DNA from: Microbispora bryophytorum
GTDB lineage: Bacteria; Actinomycetota; Actinomycetes; Streptosporangiales; Streptosporangiaceae
Assembly: GCF_006874465.1 (NCBI RefSeq)
Contig: NZ_VIRL01000019.1
Location: 62,001-126,000 of the forward strand
Direction of reading: 5' to 3'
DNA length: 64,000 nt
Part shown: positions 51,472 to 59,055 of the stretch, piece by piece
Layout of the letters: each line of letters begins with the position of its first letter
How positions within the stretch are numbered: the first letter of the stretch is position 1
Translations under genes and position numbers: made by a program
Notes under the pieces: model-generated
What the model was told of the DNA's origin: nothing
The model's input: only the letters and a program-made list of their open reading frames with translations
The model's database searches: none

Positions 51472-52598
51472 CGAGGCCCGGCCGTCGCCCCGGAAGGCCC
51501 GGCCCGGAAGGGCCGGACGTTCACAGCGCCCGGCGGCGGACACAGTGCCCGGCGGCGGATCTGGCGCGTCGAGTGCGCCGCGACCCGCAGGCGCCGCCCC
51601 GCGTACGGCACGCCGCCGCGCGCGAACCTGGCGGCCAGGGCCGCCCAGCTGCAGGTGGCGCGTTCGAGCACCCAGACCGGCGCGAACAGGCTGGTCGCGG
51701 CGGGGAAGATCCGGCGGCCTCCGGCGCGGCGGCGCCCGATCTCCGCCAGGCCGACCGCCGCCACCGCGCCCGCCGCGACCAACTCCGGCCGGCGTCGCCA
51801 CAGAGCCGCGCCCACGCATGGGAGGACGGCGAGGAAGGCCGCCATCCGTACGGGTTGCGCCAGGTCGTCGTACGCCTGCCGGACCCGCTGGGACCAGAAC
51901 CGGCGGGCGCCGGGTGGCAGGCGCCGGACATACAGGTCGAGCGGGCGGACTTCCCGGCCGCCGTGGGCACGGACCGTGCGGATGAGCTCCAGGTTCTCGA
52001 ACAGCACGTCGCCGTCGTAGCCGCCCATCTTCTCGAACGTCGACCGGCGTACGCCGAAAGTCCCCGGATAGTCCGCCCCGAGGAGGCCGCGGTTGAGCAG
52101 GGTGCGGGCGCTGTCCCAGCGGGCGTGCCAGGGGAGCGGGTGGAAGTGGTTCTGCGGGCGGACGAGGTCGGCGTGGCCGAGCAGGGCGTGGACCCGGGCG
52201 AGCCCACCGGCGTCGTAACGCACGTCGTCGTCGGCGATGACGACGTGCTCGCTCCGGGCGCGGCGCATGCCGGTGAGCACGCCCGCCACCTTGCCGTTCG
52301 CGACCGTCAGGTCGTCGTCGGGCCGTACGTGCTCGGCGATGCCGCGCCACAGGCGCGCGTGCCTTTCGAACAGCGGCGACGGCGAGCCGTCGACCACCAC
52401 GATCCGGGCGTGCCGGGACAGGCCGCGCAGGTAGCCGGTCAGCTCCGCCAGCCCGGCGTCGTCGTCCCAGCGCAGCGGCAGCACGTAGTCGATCCGCGCC
52501 GCGCCGGGGCCGGACGCGGTGGCAGGGCCCGGCGCGGTGACAGGGCCCGGCGATGTGACGGGGCCCGGCTCGGGCGGGCGGCGGCCGTGCGTGGTCAT
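51420..52598 (-). CDS. Family 2 glycosyltransferase with C-terminal membrane region
   Basis: 392 residues. After a Pro/Gly/Thr repeat at the N-terminus (PGPVTSPGPVTAPGPATA) comes a GT-A domain: VVVDGSP, then the DxD-type VIADDDVRYD metal/nucleotide site and acceptor-side HPLPWHARWDSA. Hydrophobic segments (AAFLAVLPCVGAALW and AAGAVAAVGLAEI) follow. ATG 52598 overlaps the redox-enzyme stop by ATGA. Sugar and acceptor are unknown; it is part of a three-gene minus-strand operon. Confidence 0.85.
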   Translation of the reverse strand: MTTHGRRPPEPGPVTSPGPVTAPGPATASGPGAARIDYVLPLRWDDDAGLAELTGYLRGLSRHARIVVVDGSPSPLFERHARLWRGIAEHVRPDDDLTVANGKVAGVLTGMRRARSEHVVIADDDVRYDAGGLARVHALLGHADLVRPQNHFHPLPWHARWDSARTLLNRGLLGADYPGTFGVRRSTFEKMGGYDGDVLFENLELIRTVRAHGGREVRPLDLYVRRLPPGARRFWSQRVRQAYDDLAQPVRMAAFLAVLPCVGAALWRRRPELVAAGAVAAVGLAEIGRRRAGGRRIFPAATSLFAPVWVLERATCSWAALAARFARGGVPYAGRRLRVAAHSTRQIRRRALCPPPGAVNVRPFRAGPSGATAGPRQPDGSGSLVAWKPVAL

Positions 52599-53668
52599 CG
52601 AGTCGTCACCTCGGCGTCGGCCCGCCACAGGGAGGCACGCCCCTCCCGCCAGCGGCCCAGCAGGTGCTCCGCGAAGAGCCGGTCGAGGGTCAGCGCACAG
52701 GCGGCGCCGTACAGGATGTCGCCGGTCATGGCGGGGTGTTGCGCGGCGAACGCGCCGCACATGTCGTGCACGGCGATCTGCTCGTGCACGGCGTCGGCCT
52801 GCACGTGCTCGTCGTAGTAGCGGCGCGCGCCGGCGTCGCCGCCCAGCCGCCGCAGGCCCTGGCTGTAGCGGCGGTTGGGGAGCGACGAGGTCATCTCGAA
52901 GGCCGCGAGGTGCCCGAGGAGCGCGGCCCGGTGATGGCGGTGCAGCCCGAACAGCGACATGACGTTGCTGATCGCCAGCGTCACACCGGGGACGCTGCCC
53001 AGGTAGGCGCCGTAGGAGTCGTCGAGGCCGAGCCCCCGCATGGTCGCGCGGAACAGCTCGGCGTGCATGCGCTCCGGCCTGCCCCCGCCGTACTCGTCCG
53101 ACTGGATCTCCACCAGCGCGGCCTTCGGCCGCCCGAGCAGGCGCGGGATGCCCCACGTGTGGGGGTCGGCCTCCTTGAGCTGGTAGATCGACCGGTGGAC
53201 CACGAACTCGCGGAACTGCGCGGCGTCGCCTCTCCCGCGCAGGTAGGCCGACAGGGAGGGGCCGTCGTCGGCCGCCACCAGCGCCGCCAGGGCCCGGGGC
53301 ACCTCCCGCGGCTGCGGAGCGGGCGGGCGGGACACGCGCCGGGCCAGCCACCCCTCGAACCACGTCTCCAGACGCTCCCGCAGGGCCAGCACCGACGGGT
53401 TCCACTCCCAGCGGTCGTCGACGCCGTCGAAGCCCTGGTAGTGCAGCTCGTAACAGACGAACAGCGCGAGCTGCGCGTCCTCCTCGCTGCCGGATGAGCC
53501 GTCGCACGGGTCGCACGGGTCGCCGCACGAGTCGCCGGATGGGCCGCCGCATGGGCTGCACGGGCCACCGTACGGATCGGCGGGCGGCGGGTCGAAACCG
53601 TGCGGCGGCCGGACCAGCTCCGCGAAGAGCCGGTCGGTGAGCGGGCCTCTGGGCGCGGGCAACTGCAT
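52595..53668 (-). CDS. Iron-containing redox enzyme family protein with Cys-rich insert
   Basis: 357 residues resembling the heme-oxygenase-like diiron (HDO/iron-containing redox enzyme) family. Candidate ligands include HRSIYQLKEADPHTW, EIQSDEYGGG, ERMHAELFRA and DEHVQADAVHEQIAVHDM. The N-terminal ~60 residues contain GGPCSPCGGPSGDSCGDPC and PCDG, an unusual Cys/Gly/Asp repeat with paired Cys. ATG 53668 abuts the methyltransferase stop. Located between a methyltransferase and a glycosyltransferase, suggesting small-molecule tailoring. Confidence 0.8.
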   Translation of the reverse strand: MQLPAPRGPLTDRLFAELVRPPHGFDPPPADPYGGPCSPCGGPSGDSCGDPCDPCDGSSGSEEDAQLALFVCYELHYQGFDGVDDRWEWNPSVLALRERLETWFEGWLARRVSRPPAPQPREVPRALAALVAADDGPSLSAYLRGRGDAAQFREFVVHRSIYQLKEADPHTWGIPRLLGRPKAALVEIQSDEYGGGRPERMHAELFRATMRGLGLDDSYGAYLGSVPGVTLAISNVMSLFGLHRHHRAALLGHLAAFEMTSSLPNRRYSQGLRRLGGDAGARRYYDEHVQADAVHEQIAVHDMCGAFAAQHPAMTGDILYGAACALTLDRLFAEHLLGRWREGRASLWRADAEVTTR

Positions 53669-54405
53669 CAGCTCTCCATCGAGCGGTAGACGGACACGTG
53701 GGCACGGCTGTCGTCGGTGAAGGCGGCGCCGGACCAGTCGGCCCAGCGGTGCTCGCGCGCCATCCCCGCGAGGCGGGCCATGAGGTCCAGCTCGCACGGC
53801 CAGGCGTAGCGGTGGTTGGCCGGCAGCAACCGGAGGCCGTCCGCGGTCATCCGCAGTTTCGTCGTGTGCATGAACTGCTCGGCCGGGCACAGCCGGGCGG
53901 CCTCGGCGACGACCTCGTCCTCGCCGACGGTCAGCAGTCGCAGCGACGTCCGGTCGCGGAAGATCGCGGGGTCCGGCACCCACGCCTCGATCACGAAGCG
54001 CCCCCCGGGCCGCAGGTGGGCCGCCGCGTTGTGGAAGCACCGCACCTGGGCCTCCTGCGAGGGCAGCGCGAAGACGGTGTTGAAGGCCAGCAGGACGAGC
54101 GCGAACCTCCCCTCCACCCGAACCTCGGAGAAGTCGCCTACCGTGACCGGAATGCGGTCACCGCCGGGCTTGTCGCGCAGGACCGCCACCATGTCGGGCG
54201 ACCCGTCGACACCCGCCACGGCCAGGCCGCGGGCGGCGAGGGGGAGCGCCAGCCTGCCGGTGCCGATCCCGAACTCCAGGACGGGCCCTCCCTCGGCCAG
54301 CCGGAAGACGCGCTCGACCGCCGGGCCGGTCGGCAGGTGCTCCACCATCTCGTCGTAGACGTCGGCGATCGTCTGCCCGTACGCGGACGCATCGAACTCC
54401 CCCAT
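53668..54405 (-). CDS. SAM-dependent class I methyltransferase
   Basis: 245 residues. SAM-binding motif I is VLEFGIGTGRLALPLAARG (glycine-rich loop after an acidic residue), with the post-I acidic residue in VAGVDGSPDM. A lone-cofactor pocket rather than a DNA-binding domain follows. ATG 54405 has GGGGGGAG upstream. It heads the methyltransferase-redox enzyme-glycosyltransferase set and lies 53 bp after a small protein at the end of the gas vesicle cluster. Confidence 0.88.
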   Translation of the reverse strand: MGEFDASAYGQTIADVYDEMVEHLPTGPAVERVFRLAEGGPVLEFGIGTGRLALPLAARGLAVAGVDGSPDMVAVLRDKPGGDRIPVTVGDFSEVRVEGRFALVLLAFNTVFALPSQEAQVRCFHNAAAHLRPGGRFVIEAWVPDPAIFRDRTSLRLLTVGEDEVVAEAARLCPAEQFMHTTKLRMTADGLRLLPANHRYAWPCELDLMARLAGMAREHRWADWSGAAFTDDSRAHVSVYRSMES

Positions 54406-54457
54406 ACGCTCCCCCCCAACACGACCGGCACGCGCTGTGGGCCTGCCGGTCGGGCCG

Positions 54458-54694
54458 TCACGCACCCAGGTCGCGGGCGATCGTGTCGAGCCGGTCCGCG
54501 AGCTCGCCGAGCCGCCGGTCGTCCACCGGGCCGTCGCCCAGCAGGCTCTCCAGGTCACGCCGGCCGACGATCACGACGCCCTCGGCGCGCGACTCCGGCA
54601 CGACCTCACACCGCCCGCCCACCAGCACCAGCGTCGCGTCGGGCGACGGCGACTCCAGCAGCGCCCGGACCTCGTCACGGCCGACGACACTCAT
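54458..54694 (-). CDS. Small protein at the end of the gas vesicle cluster
   Basis: A 78-residue acidic protein (DATLVLVGGRCEVVPESRAEG) with a short beta-strand-rich centre and a helical end. GAAGGGG precedes ATG 54694. No recognised family. It follows gvpK with a 67-bp gap on the same strand. Confidence 0.65.
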   Translation of the reverse strand: MSVVGRDEVRALLESPSPDATLVLVGGRCEVVPESRAEGVVIVGRRDLESLLGDGPVDDRRLGELADRLDTIARDLGA

Positions 54695-54761
54695 GACATC
54701 CCCTTCCGCCCCGATCGGTCCCCTCCGCCTACCCGGGCGACCTGGCCGTACACGCTCGCGC

Positions 54762-55226
54762 TCACGGTGCGTCGGTGGGCAGCAGCGTGCCGAGGGGCCC
54801 CAGGTCGAGGTTGAGGTCGGCCGGTGAGACGTCGAATCGCTCGCACAACTCGGTCATGGCCTCTTCCAGGCGCATCAGCGTCAGGCCGAGCGTCTCGACC
54901 TGCTCGTCGGACAGGTCGCCCTGGTCCATCCGCCGGATGGCCTGCCGTTCCACGAGCTGGCGCACCAGCTCGACGAGCGTCAGCACGAGACGGCTCAGGT
55001 CGCGCCGCACCGCCTCCGGGTCGGTGTTCATCCGCCAGGGGCTGCCCCTGCCGGCTTCCGCGCCCTGCTCCCACCGGTCCTGCTCCCGCAGGTCCTGCTC
55101 CCACCGGTCTTCCTCCCGCCGGTCCTGCTCCCGCAGATCCGGGCCGCCCGCCTCGGTCTCCACGCCCATCCGCCAGGGCCCTGCCGCGGTGTCCCGCGGA
55201 GCGCTCCTGGCCTCACCACCGCTCAT
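54762..55226 (-). CDS. gvpK: Gas vesicle protein GvpK
   Basis: 154 residues. The conserved GvpK core (VRRDLSRLVLTLVELVRQLV, RMDQGDLSDEQVETLGLTLM) occupies the C-terminal two thirds. The N-terminus has an (REQDRWEQ)n-type repeat not expected in GvpK. ATG 55226 lies inside the gvpS 3' end, with GAGGGAGGG upstream. Confidence 0.9.
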   Translation of the reverse strand: MSGGEARSAPRDTAAGPWRMGVETEAGGPDLREQDRREEDRWEQDLREQDRWEQGAEAGRGSPWRMNTDPEAVRRDLSRLVLTLVELVRQLVERQAIRRMDQGDLSDEQVETLGLTLMRLEEAMTELCERFDVSPADLNLDLGPLGTLLPTDAP

Positions 55227-55533
55227 CGCCACCCTCCCTCCTGCCGTGGGCGCGATCGTCCGGTGCCCGCCCGCCCTCCGCGTACGGCTCGCCGAGCGGG
55301 TCGAACGGCTCGGTGCCGTGTACGGAGCCGAGCAGCGCCCGCAGGGAGATACGGACGAGGTCGATGTCGGCGATCGACAGCACGATGTCGCCGGTGATCA
55401 CAACGCCGCCGGCGAGCAGCCGGTCGAGCAGGTCGACGAGCGCCACACGTTCGGGCGGCAGGCGGCCCTCGGCGGCGAGGGTCCCGCCCCGCGGCCGCTC
55501 CGGCAGGTATGCCGGGGTCCCGCCGGGCGTCAT
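55213..55533 (-). CDS. gvpS: GvpA/J-family gas vesicle protein GvpS
   Basis: 106 residues. The GvpA-type amphipathic core is LDRLLAGGVVITGDIVLSIADIDLVRISL (a beta hairpin between two helices). The start overlaps the gvpL stop by 4 bp. Actinobacterial clusters carry this as a minor shell or nucleation component. Its Gly/Asp/Arg-rich tail is short. Confidence 0.88.
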   Translation of the reverse strand: MTPGGTPAYLPERPRGGTLAAEGRLPPERVALVDLLDRLLAGGVVITGDIVLSIADIDLVRISLRALLGSVHGTEPFDPLGEPYAEGGRAPDDRAHGRREGGDERW

Positions 55534-56513
55534 CGCAGGCCCCCGGCGCGGCTCGACCCGAGGTCGATCGAGGTGAAGGAGTAGGGCGCCCACGGGCCCG
55601 TGAGCTCGACGTCCAGGAACCGGTCGCGGTAGCCGCCGAGCACCGCGGCGAACTCCTCCTCGCGGGCCGGATCCACCAGGTAGGCGCCGTTGAGCACCAT
55701 CGACTCGCTCCGCCCGGACAGCTGGGGGTCCTGCGGGCGGTGGCGGCGGCTCGCCACGGCGACCTGTCCCAGCTCGGCGTGCAGGAGCTCGGCCCGCTCG
55801 GCCGCCGCGCGCCACAGGTCCTCCCTGTCGCGCAGGCTCTCCTTCTTCCGGCGCAGGTACGCCAGGCCGGGGCTCTCGCCACCGGAGGCGCCGGCGCTGG
55901 CGGTGGTCGTGGCGGCGGTGGCGGCGGGCGCGGGAGAGGGGGGCGGCGTGTCCCGGCGCAGGTAGGCCTTGACGCCCCACTCCCGCCGTCCCGCGACATG
56001 CGACAGGATCTCCGCGAAGTCGTCGTGCCGCCGGTCGAGGAGATCGCGGACCTGCTCCTCGCCGGTGTAGACGGTCACGAGGCGCACGGGTGCGGCCGGC
56101 CCGGCCGCCGCCAGCGCCTCGACGACCCGGTGGTGGGCGCGCGCGACCCCCTCCACCCATTCGAGGTCCTCCAGCGAGCGGCGCAGCGGTTCCTCGCCGA
56201 ACCGGTCGAGGGGCACGTCGCTGACGTGGGCCACCAGCCCGCCGCAGGACACGGTCCGCACCGGGCCGTCGCTGACGCCGCGCAGGTCCCGAGGGGGCTC
56301 CCCTCCGGGCGTCACCGCGTACAGGTAGACCCCCTGGCCGGGGCCGCCCGGGGTGGCGGTCTCAGGGGTCGCGCGCGGGTCGTCAGGGGCATGGGGCCCC
56401 TGCGCCTTCTGCGGCGGGGCGGCGGGAGCGGCGAGGCGGCTCCCGCCCGCGGCCGGGTGGCTCCCGCTCACGGCGGGGTGGTTCTCACTCACGGCGGGGT
56501 GCTTGTCATTCAC
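55530..56513 (-). CDS. gvpL: Gas vesicle protein GvpL (GvpF/L family)
   Basis: 327 residues. GvpL/F domain from about residue 60 (GVYLYAVTPGG, WVEGVARAHHRVVEALAAAG, RLVTVYTGEEQV, and the C-terminal GPWAPYSFTSIDL). The first ~55 residues have a HPAVSENHPAVSGSHPA repeat. GTG 56513 is used with GGAG; it overlaps gvpJ by 8 bp. Likely needed for shell assembly. Confidence 0.9.
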   Translation of the reverse strand: MNDKHPAVSENHPAVSGSHPAAGGSRLAAPAAPPQKAQGPHAPDDPRATPETATPGGPGQGVYLYAVTPGGEPPRDLRGVSDGPVRTVSCGGLVAHVSDVPLDRFGEEPLRRSLEDLEWVEGVARAHHRVVEALAAAGPAAPVRLVTVYTGEEQVRDLLDRRHDDFAEILSHVAGRREWGVKAYLRRDTPPPSPAPAATAATTTASAGASGGESPGLAYLRRKKESLRDREDLWRAAAERAELLHAELGQVAVASRRHRPQDPQLSGRSESMVLNGAYLVDPAREEEFAAVLGGYRDRFLDVELTGPWAPYSFTSIDLGSSRAGGLR

Positions 56514-57033
56514 GGCCGGGCTCCGTTCCGCCGAGGCGGCCGAGCCGCCGGGCGCGGTCCTCGGCCTGGCGGTCACCCCGTCGCTCGTGCGCGCGGAAGC
56601 CCGGTCCCTCCTGCGCGTGCTCTCCCGGGCGTTCTCCGGCGTGCTCTCCCGGGCGTTCGTGCGCGTGCTCGCCCGGTTCGAGCTCCGCCCGCTCCTCCCA
56701 GGCGAGCAGGCGCTCCTCGACCGCGTTCAGGCGGTCGCGGAGCCGGCGGTTCTCCTCGGCCAGTTCGCGGTCCTTGCCGCTGAGCCACGGGTCGCGCTCC
56801 CACCAGTCGATGCCGATCTCCCGCGCGGTGTCGACCGATGCGATGACCAGCCGCAGCTTGATGGTCAGCAGCTCGATCTCCAGCAGGTTCACCCGGATGT
56901 CGCCGGCGATCACGATGCCCCGGTCGAGCACGCGTTCCAGGATGTCGCCCAGGTTGGTCGACTCCCGGCCCATGACGGCCGGCGGCGCGTACGACGACTC
57001 ACGCAGGATGGGACGCGAGCGGGGATCGGTCAT
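56506..57033 (-). CDS. gvpJ: GvpA-family minor gas vesicle protein GvpJ
   Basis: 175 residues. The GvpA-type core is LGDILERVLDRGIVIAGDIRVNLLEIELLTIKLRLVIAS. A helical segment (DRELAEENRRLRDRLNAVEE) and a (EHAxERPG)n repeat follow. ATG 57033 overlaps the gvpO stop (ATGA). Confidence 0.9.
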   Translation of the reverse strand: MTDPRSRPILRESSYAPPAVMGRESTNLGDILERVLDRGIVIAGDIRVNLLEIELLTIKLRLVIASVDTAREIGIDWWERDPWLSGKDRELAEENRRLRDRLNAVEERLLAWEERAELEPGEHAHERPGEHAGERPGEHAQEGPGFRAHERRGDRQAEDRARRLGRLGGTEPGRE

Positions 57034-57488
57034 AGCCCACCGCCTTGAAGGCCCGTGCCCCGCCGGTAGGTCCGGGTGCGCCGGTAGGACAAGAGATTTC
57101 CCTCGTCGTCCACCTGGCATTCGTAGATCGACAGCATGTCGCCGGTGGACGGGATCCTGCGGTCCTCGACGACCTCGACATCCACCAGCCAGCCGTCCTC
57201 CACGGGTTCCACCGACGTGACCCCCTCCGTGTCCTTGGAGGTCAGATCCGCGATGTAGCGCAGGCCGAGCCGTCCGGCGGACACCGCGTTCAGCGCGGCC
57301 CGGCGCCGGCGCGGCTCGGCAGCGCGCTCGTCATCCCCGCGCGCATCCCCGCGCGCATCCCCGCGCTCGTCCTCGTCTTCGGCCTCGGGCTCGTCGTACG
57401 GCCCGGCCTCCTCGGGCATGCCCGAGGAGGCCCACCGCCCGTGCGGCGCGGCGTCCTTGTCGTAACGGGCTCTCCGCCGGGGAGGCAT
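57030..57488 (-). CDS. gvpO: Gas vesicle protein GvpO
   Basis: 152 residues. After an acidic, (RGDA)n-repeat N-terminus the GvpO core reads DGWLVDVEVVEDRRIPSTGDML and SIYECQVDDEGNLLSYRRTRTY. GvpO is a regulatory or accessory factor for gvpA expression in some species. It lies 7 bp after gvpG. Confidence 0.88.
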   Translation of the reverse strand: MPPRRRARYDKDAAPHGRWASSGMPEEAGPYDEPEAEDEDERGDARGDARGDDERAAEPRRRRAALNAVSAGRLGLRYIADLTSKDTEGVTSVEPVEDGWLVDVEVVEDRRIPSTGDMLSIYECQVDDEGNLLSYRRTRTYRRGTGLQGGGL

Positions 57489-57495
57489 GCGACGA

Positions 57496-57729
57496 TCACC
57501 CCCTCCGCGGGCCGCTCATGAGCCTGAGGACCTCTTCCACGGCCTGGGCCTCCTCCTCTTCGGAGATCTGGCCCGAGCGTCGGGCCTCCTCGATGGCCTC
57601 CAGCCGCCGCCGGACCGCCGCCGGATTCCGCAGCTCGTGCTCGACTTGCTGCTGGATCAGCTCGCCCAGCCGGATGACGCCATGGACCGGGGCGAGCGGC
57701 CAGGTGAACAGCATGCTGATCAGTCCCAC
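57496..57729 (-). CDS. gvpG: Gas vesicle protein GvpG
   Basis: 77 residues starting at GTG 57729 (AGGAGG site). Core sequence LISMLFTWPLAPVHGVIRLGE then an Arg/Glu helical tail (RRRLEAIEEARRSGQISEEE) typical of GvpG. Nineteen bp after gvpF. Confidence 0.88.
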   Translation of the reverse strand: MGLISMLFTWPLAPVHGVIRLGELIQQQVEHELRNPAAVRRRLEAIEEARRSGQISEEEEAQAVEEVLRLMSGPRRG

Positions 57730-57748
57730 GGCGGCCTCCTCCCATGAG

Positions 57749-58540
57749 TCAGGTGGTGACGAAGTCGTATGGCGCCATCGGCCCGAGCATCTGGACCTCG
57801 ACCCGGTTTCCCCACTCGGAGCGCAGCTCCCCGACGGCGCGTTCGAAGTCGGCCTGGCGGTCGTTCTCCACGAGGAAGGCGACATGTGCGGCGTCCCGCT
57901 CGTGGCTGGGGTCCCGGACCACCGCGCCGGCGGTGAAGGGCTCGAAGCGCCCGACGACGGCCCGGGTGTCCGCCTCGCGCTTCGCGGCGATGATCTGCGT
58001 GATCAGCTCGCCGAGGCGGATCCGTTCGTTGCGGGTCACGTCTTCCGGCAACTGCCTGATCCGGTCGCGCAGCTGCCTGGCCTCGGCGTTCTCCGTCAGC
58101 ACCTCGACCAGCACCGGCTGCTCGGCGTACCGCGCCTTGAGGACGAACTGGGTCCGGCCTTCGATCTGCTTCAGCGCGGCTGCGAACGAGTCGTGGTGCG
58201 GGGCCAGCAGTTCCTCCACGACCGCTTCCGGGGTTGTCATCACGGCGCCGAACCGCATTGGGAGCACGGGGACCTCGGCCGCGGCCTCGTCGAGCAACTG
58301 CTCGTGGGCCACCAGGTCCGATGCGCGGCCGAGGGGGCGGTCCACGTCGATATCGCTCACCAGCGCGGCGATCTCACCGTGCCTGATGATTTTGACCCGG
58401 CCGGGAGGATCGCCCACCCCGATGGCGTCCTCGCTGATCTCCACGTCCTCCGGGAGGATGCCGTAGACGTAGCACGCGGTGTTGCGCGGGGGAGCCTCGG
58501 CCCGGTCGCCCGCCCTGGACTGCCTGGTGGAGCCCGTCAT
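57749..58540 (-). CDS. gvpF: Gas vesicle protein GvpF
   Basis: 263 residues of the GvpF/L family with CYVYGILPEDVE, VPVLPMRFGAVMTTPEAV, and the C-terminal LGPMAPYDFVTT. ATG 58540 lies just after the gvpA stop with GGGAGGAGG upstream. GvpF contacts GvpA during shell growth. Confidence 0.92.
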   Translation of the reverse strand: MTGSTRQSRAGDRAEAPPRNTACYVYGILPEDVEISEDAIGVGDPPGRVKIIRHGEIAALVSDIDVDRPLGRASDLVAHEQLLDEAAAEVPVLPMRFGAVMTTPEAVVEELLAPHHDSFAAALKQIEGRTQFVLKARYAEQPVLVEVLTENAEARQLRDRIRQLPEDVTRNERIRLGELITQIIAAKREADTRAVVGRFEPFTAGAVVRDPSHERDAAHVAFLVENDRQADFERAVGELRSEWGNRVEVQMLGPMAPYDFVTT

Positions 58541-58541
58541 C

Positions 58542-58958
58542 TCAGTCCTCCTCCCGTCGACGCCGGCGGGCACGCGGGGCTGGTTCCTCCGCGGCGTAGC
58601 CCTCCCTCAGGTCCTGCAGCTTCTCTCCGGCAGCCTCCAGCACGCCCTGGACCACGCCCTTGGTCTTGCCGCGGGCGATGCTCTGGGGCGCGCTCGACAG
58701 GAGGCCGGGCAGCCCCGGCTGCTGGGACGCCAGGTCCAGCCGGTTCACCGCCTCGGCGAACCGGAGATAGGTGTCGACGCTCGCGATGACGACACGCACG
58801 TCGATGGTCAGAATCTCGATGCCGACCAGTGAGACCCGTACGTAGGCGTCGATCACGAGGCCCTTGTCCAGGATCGTGTCAATGACGTCGGCCAGGCCCG
58901 ATCCCGACGACCGGCCCGGCAATCCGCCGCCACCCGCCGGTGGAACGGCTACCGTCAT
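58542..58958 (-). CDS. gvpA: Gas vesicle structural protein GvpA
   Basis: 138 residues. The major shell protein core [21 protein letters not shown] and [21 protein letters not shown] is near-canonical. The C-terminal ~50 residues ([20 protein letters not shown] then Arg/Glu tail) exceed the usual length (about 70). GvpA polymerises into the hydrophobic gas-filled shell. Confidence 0.95.
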   Translation of the reverse strand: MTVAVPPAGGGGLPGRSSGSGLADVIDTILDKGLVIDAYVRVSLVGIEILTIDVRVVIASVDTYLRFAEAVNRLDLASQQPGLPGLLSSAPQSIARGKTKGVVQGVLEAAGEKLQDLREGYAAEEPAPRARRRRREED

Positions 58959-59055
58959 GCGCTTCCCCTCCTCGGTTTCCCGTCGTGTTTCCGATCACTC
59001 GCTCCGCCCAGCCGCCATCCCGGCGTACAGGCCGTGTCTGCTGTTCCGGTGTCTC

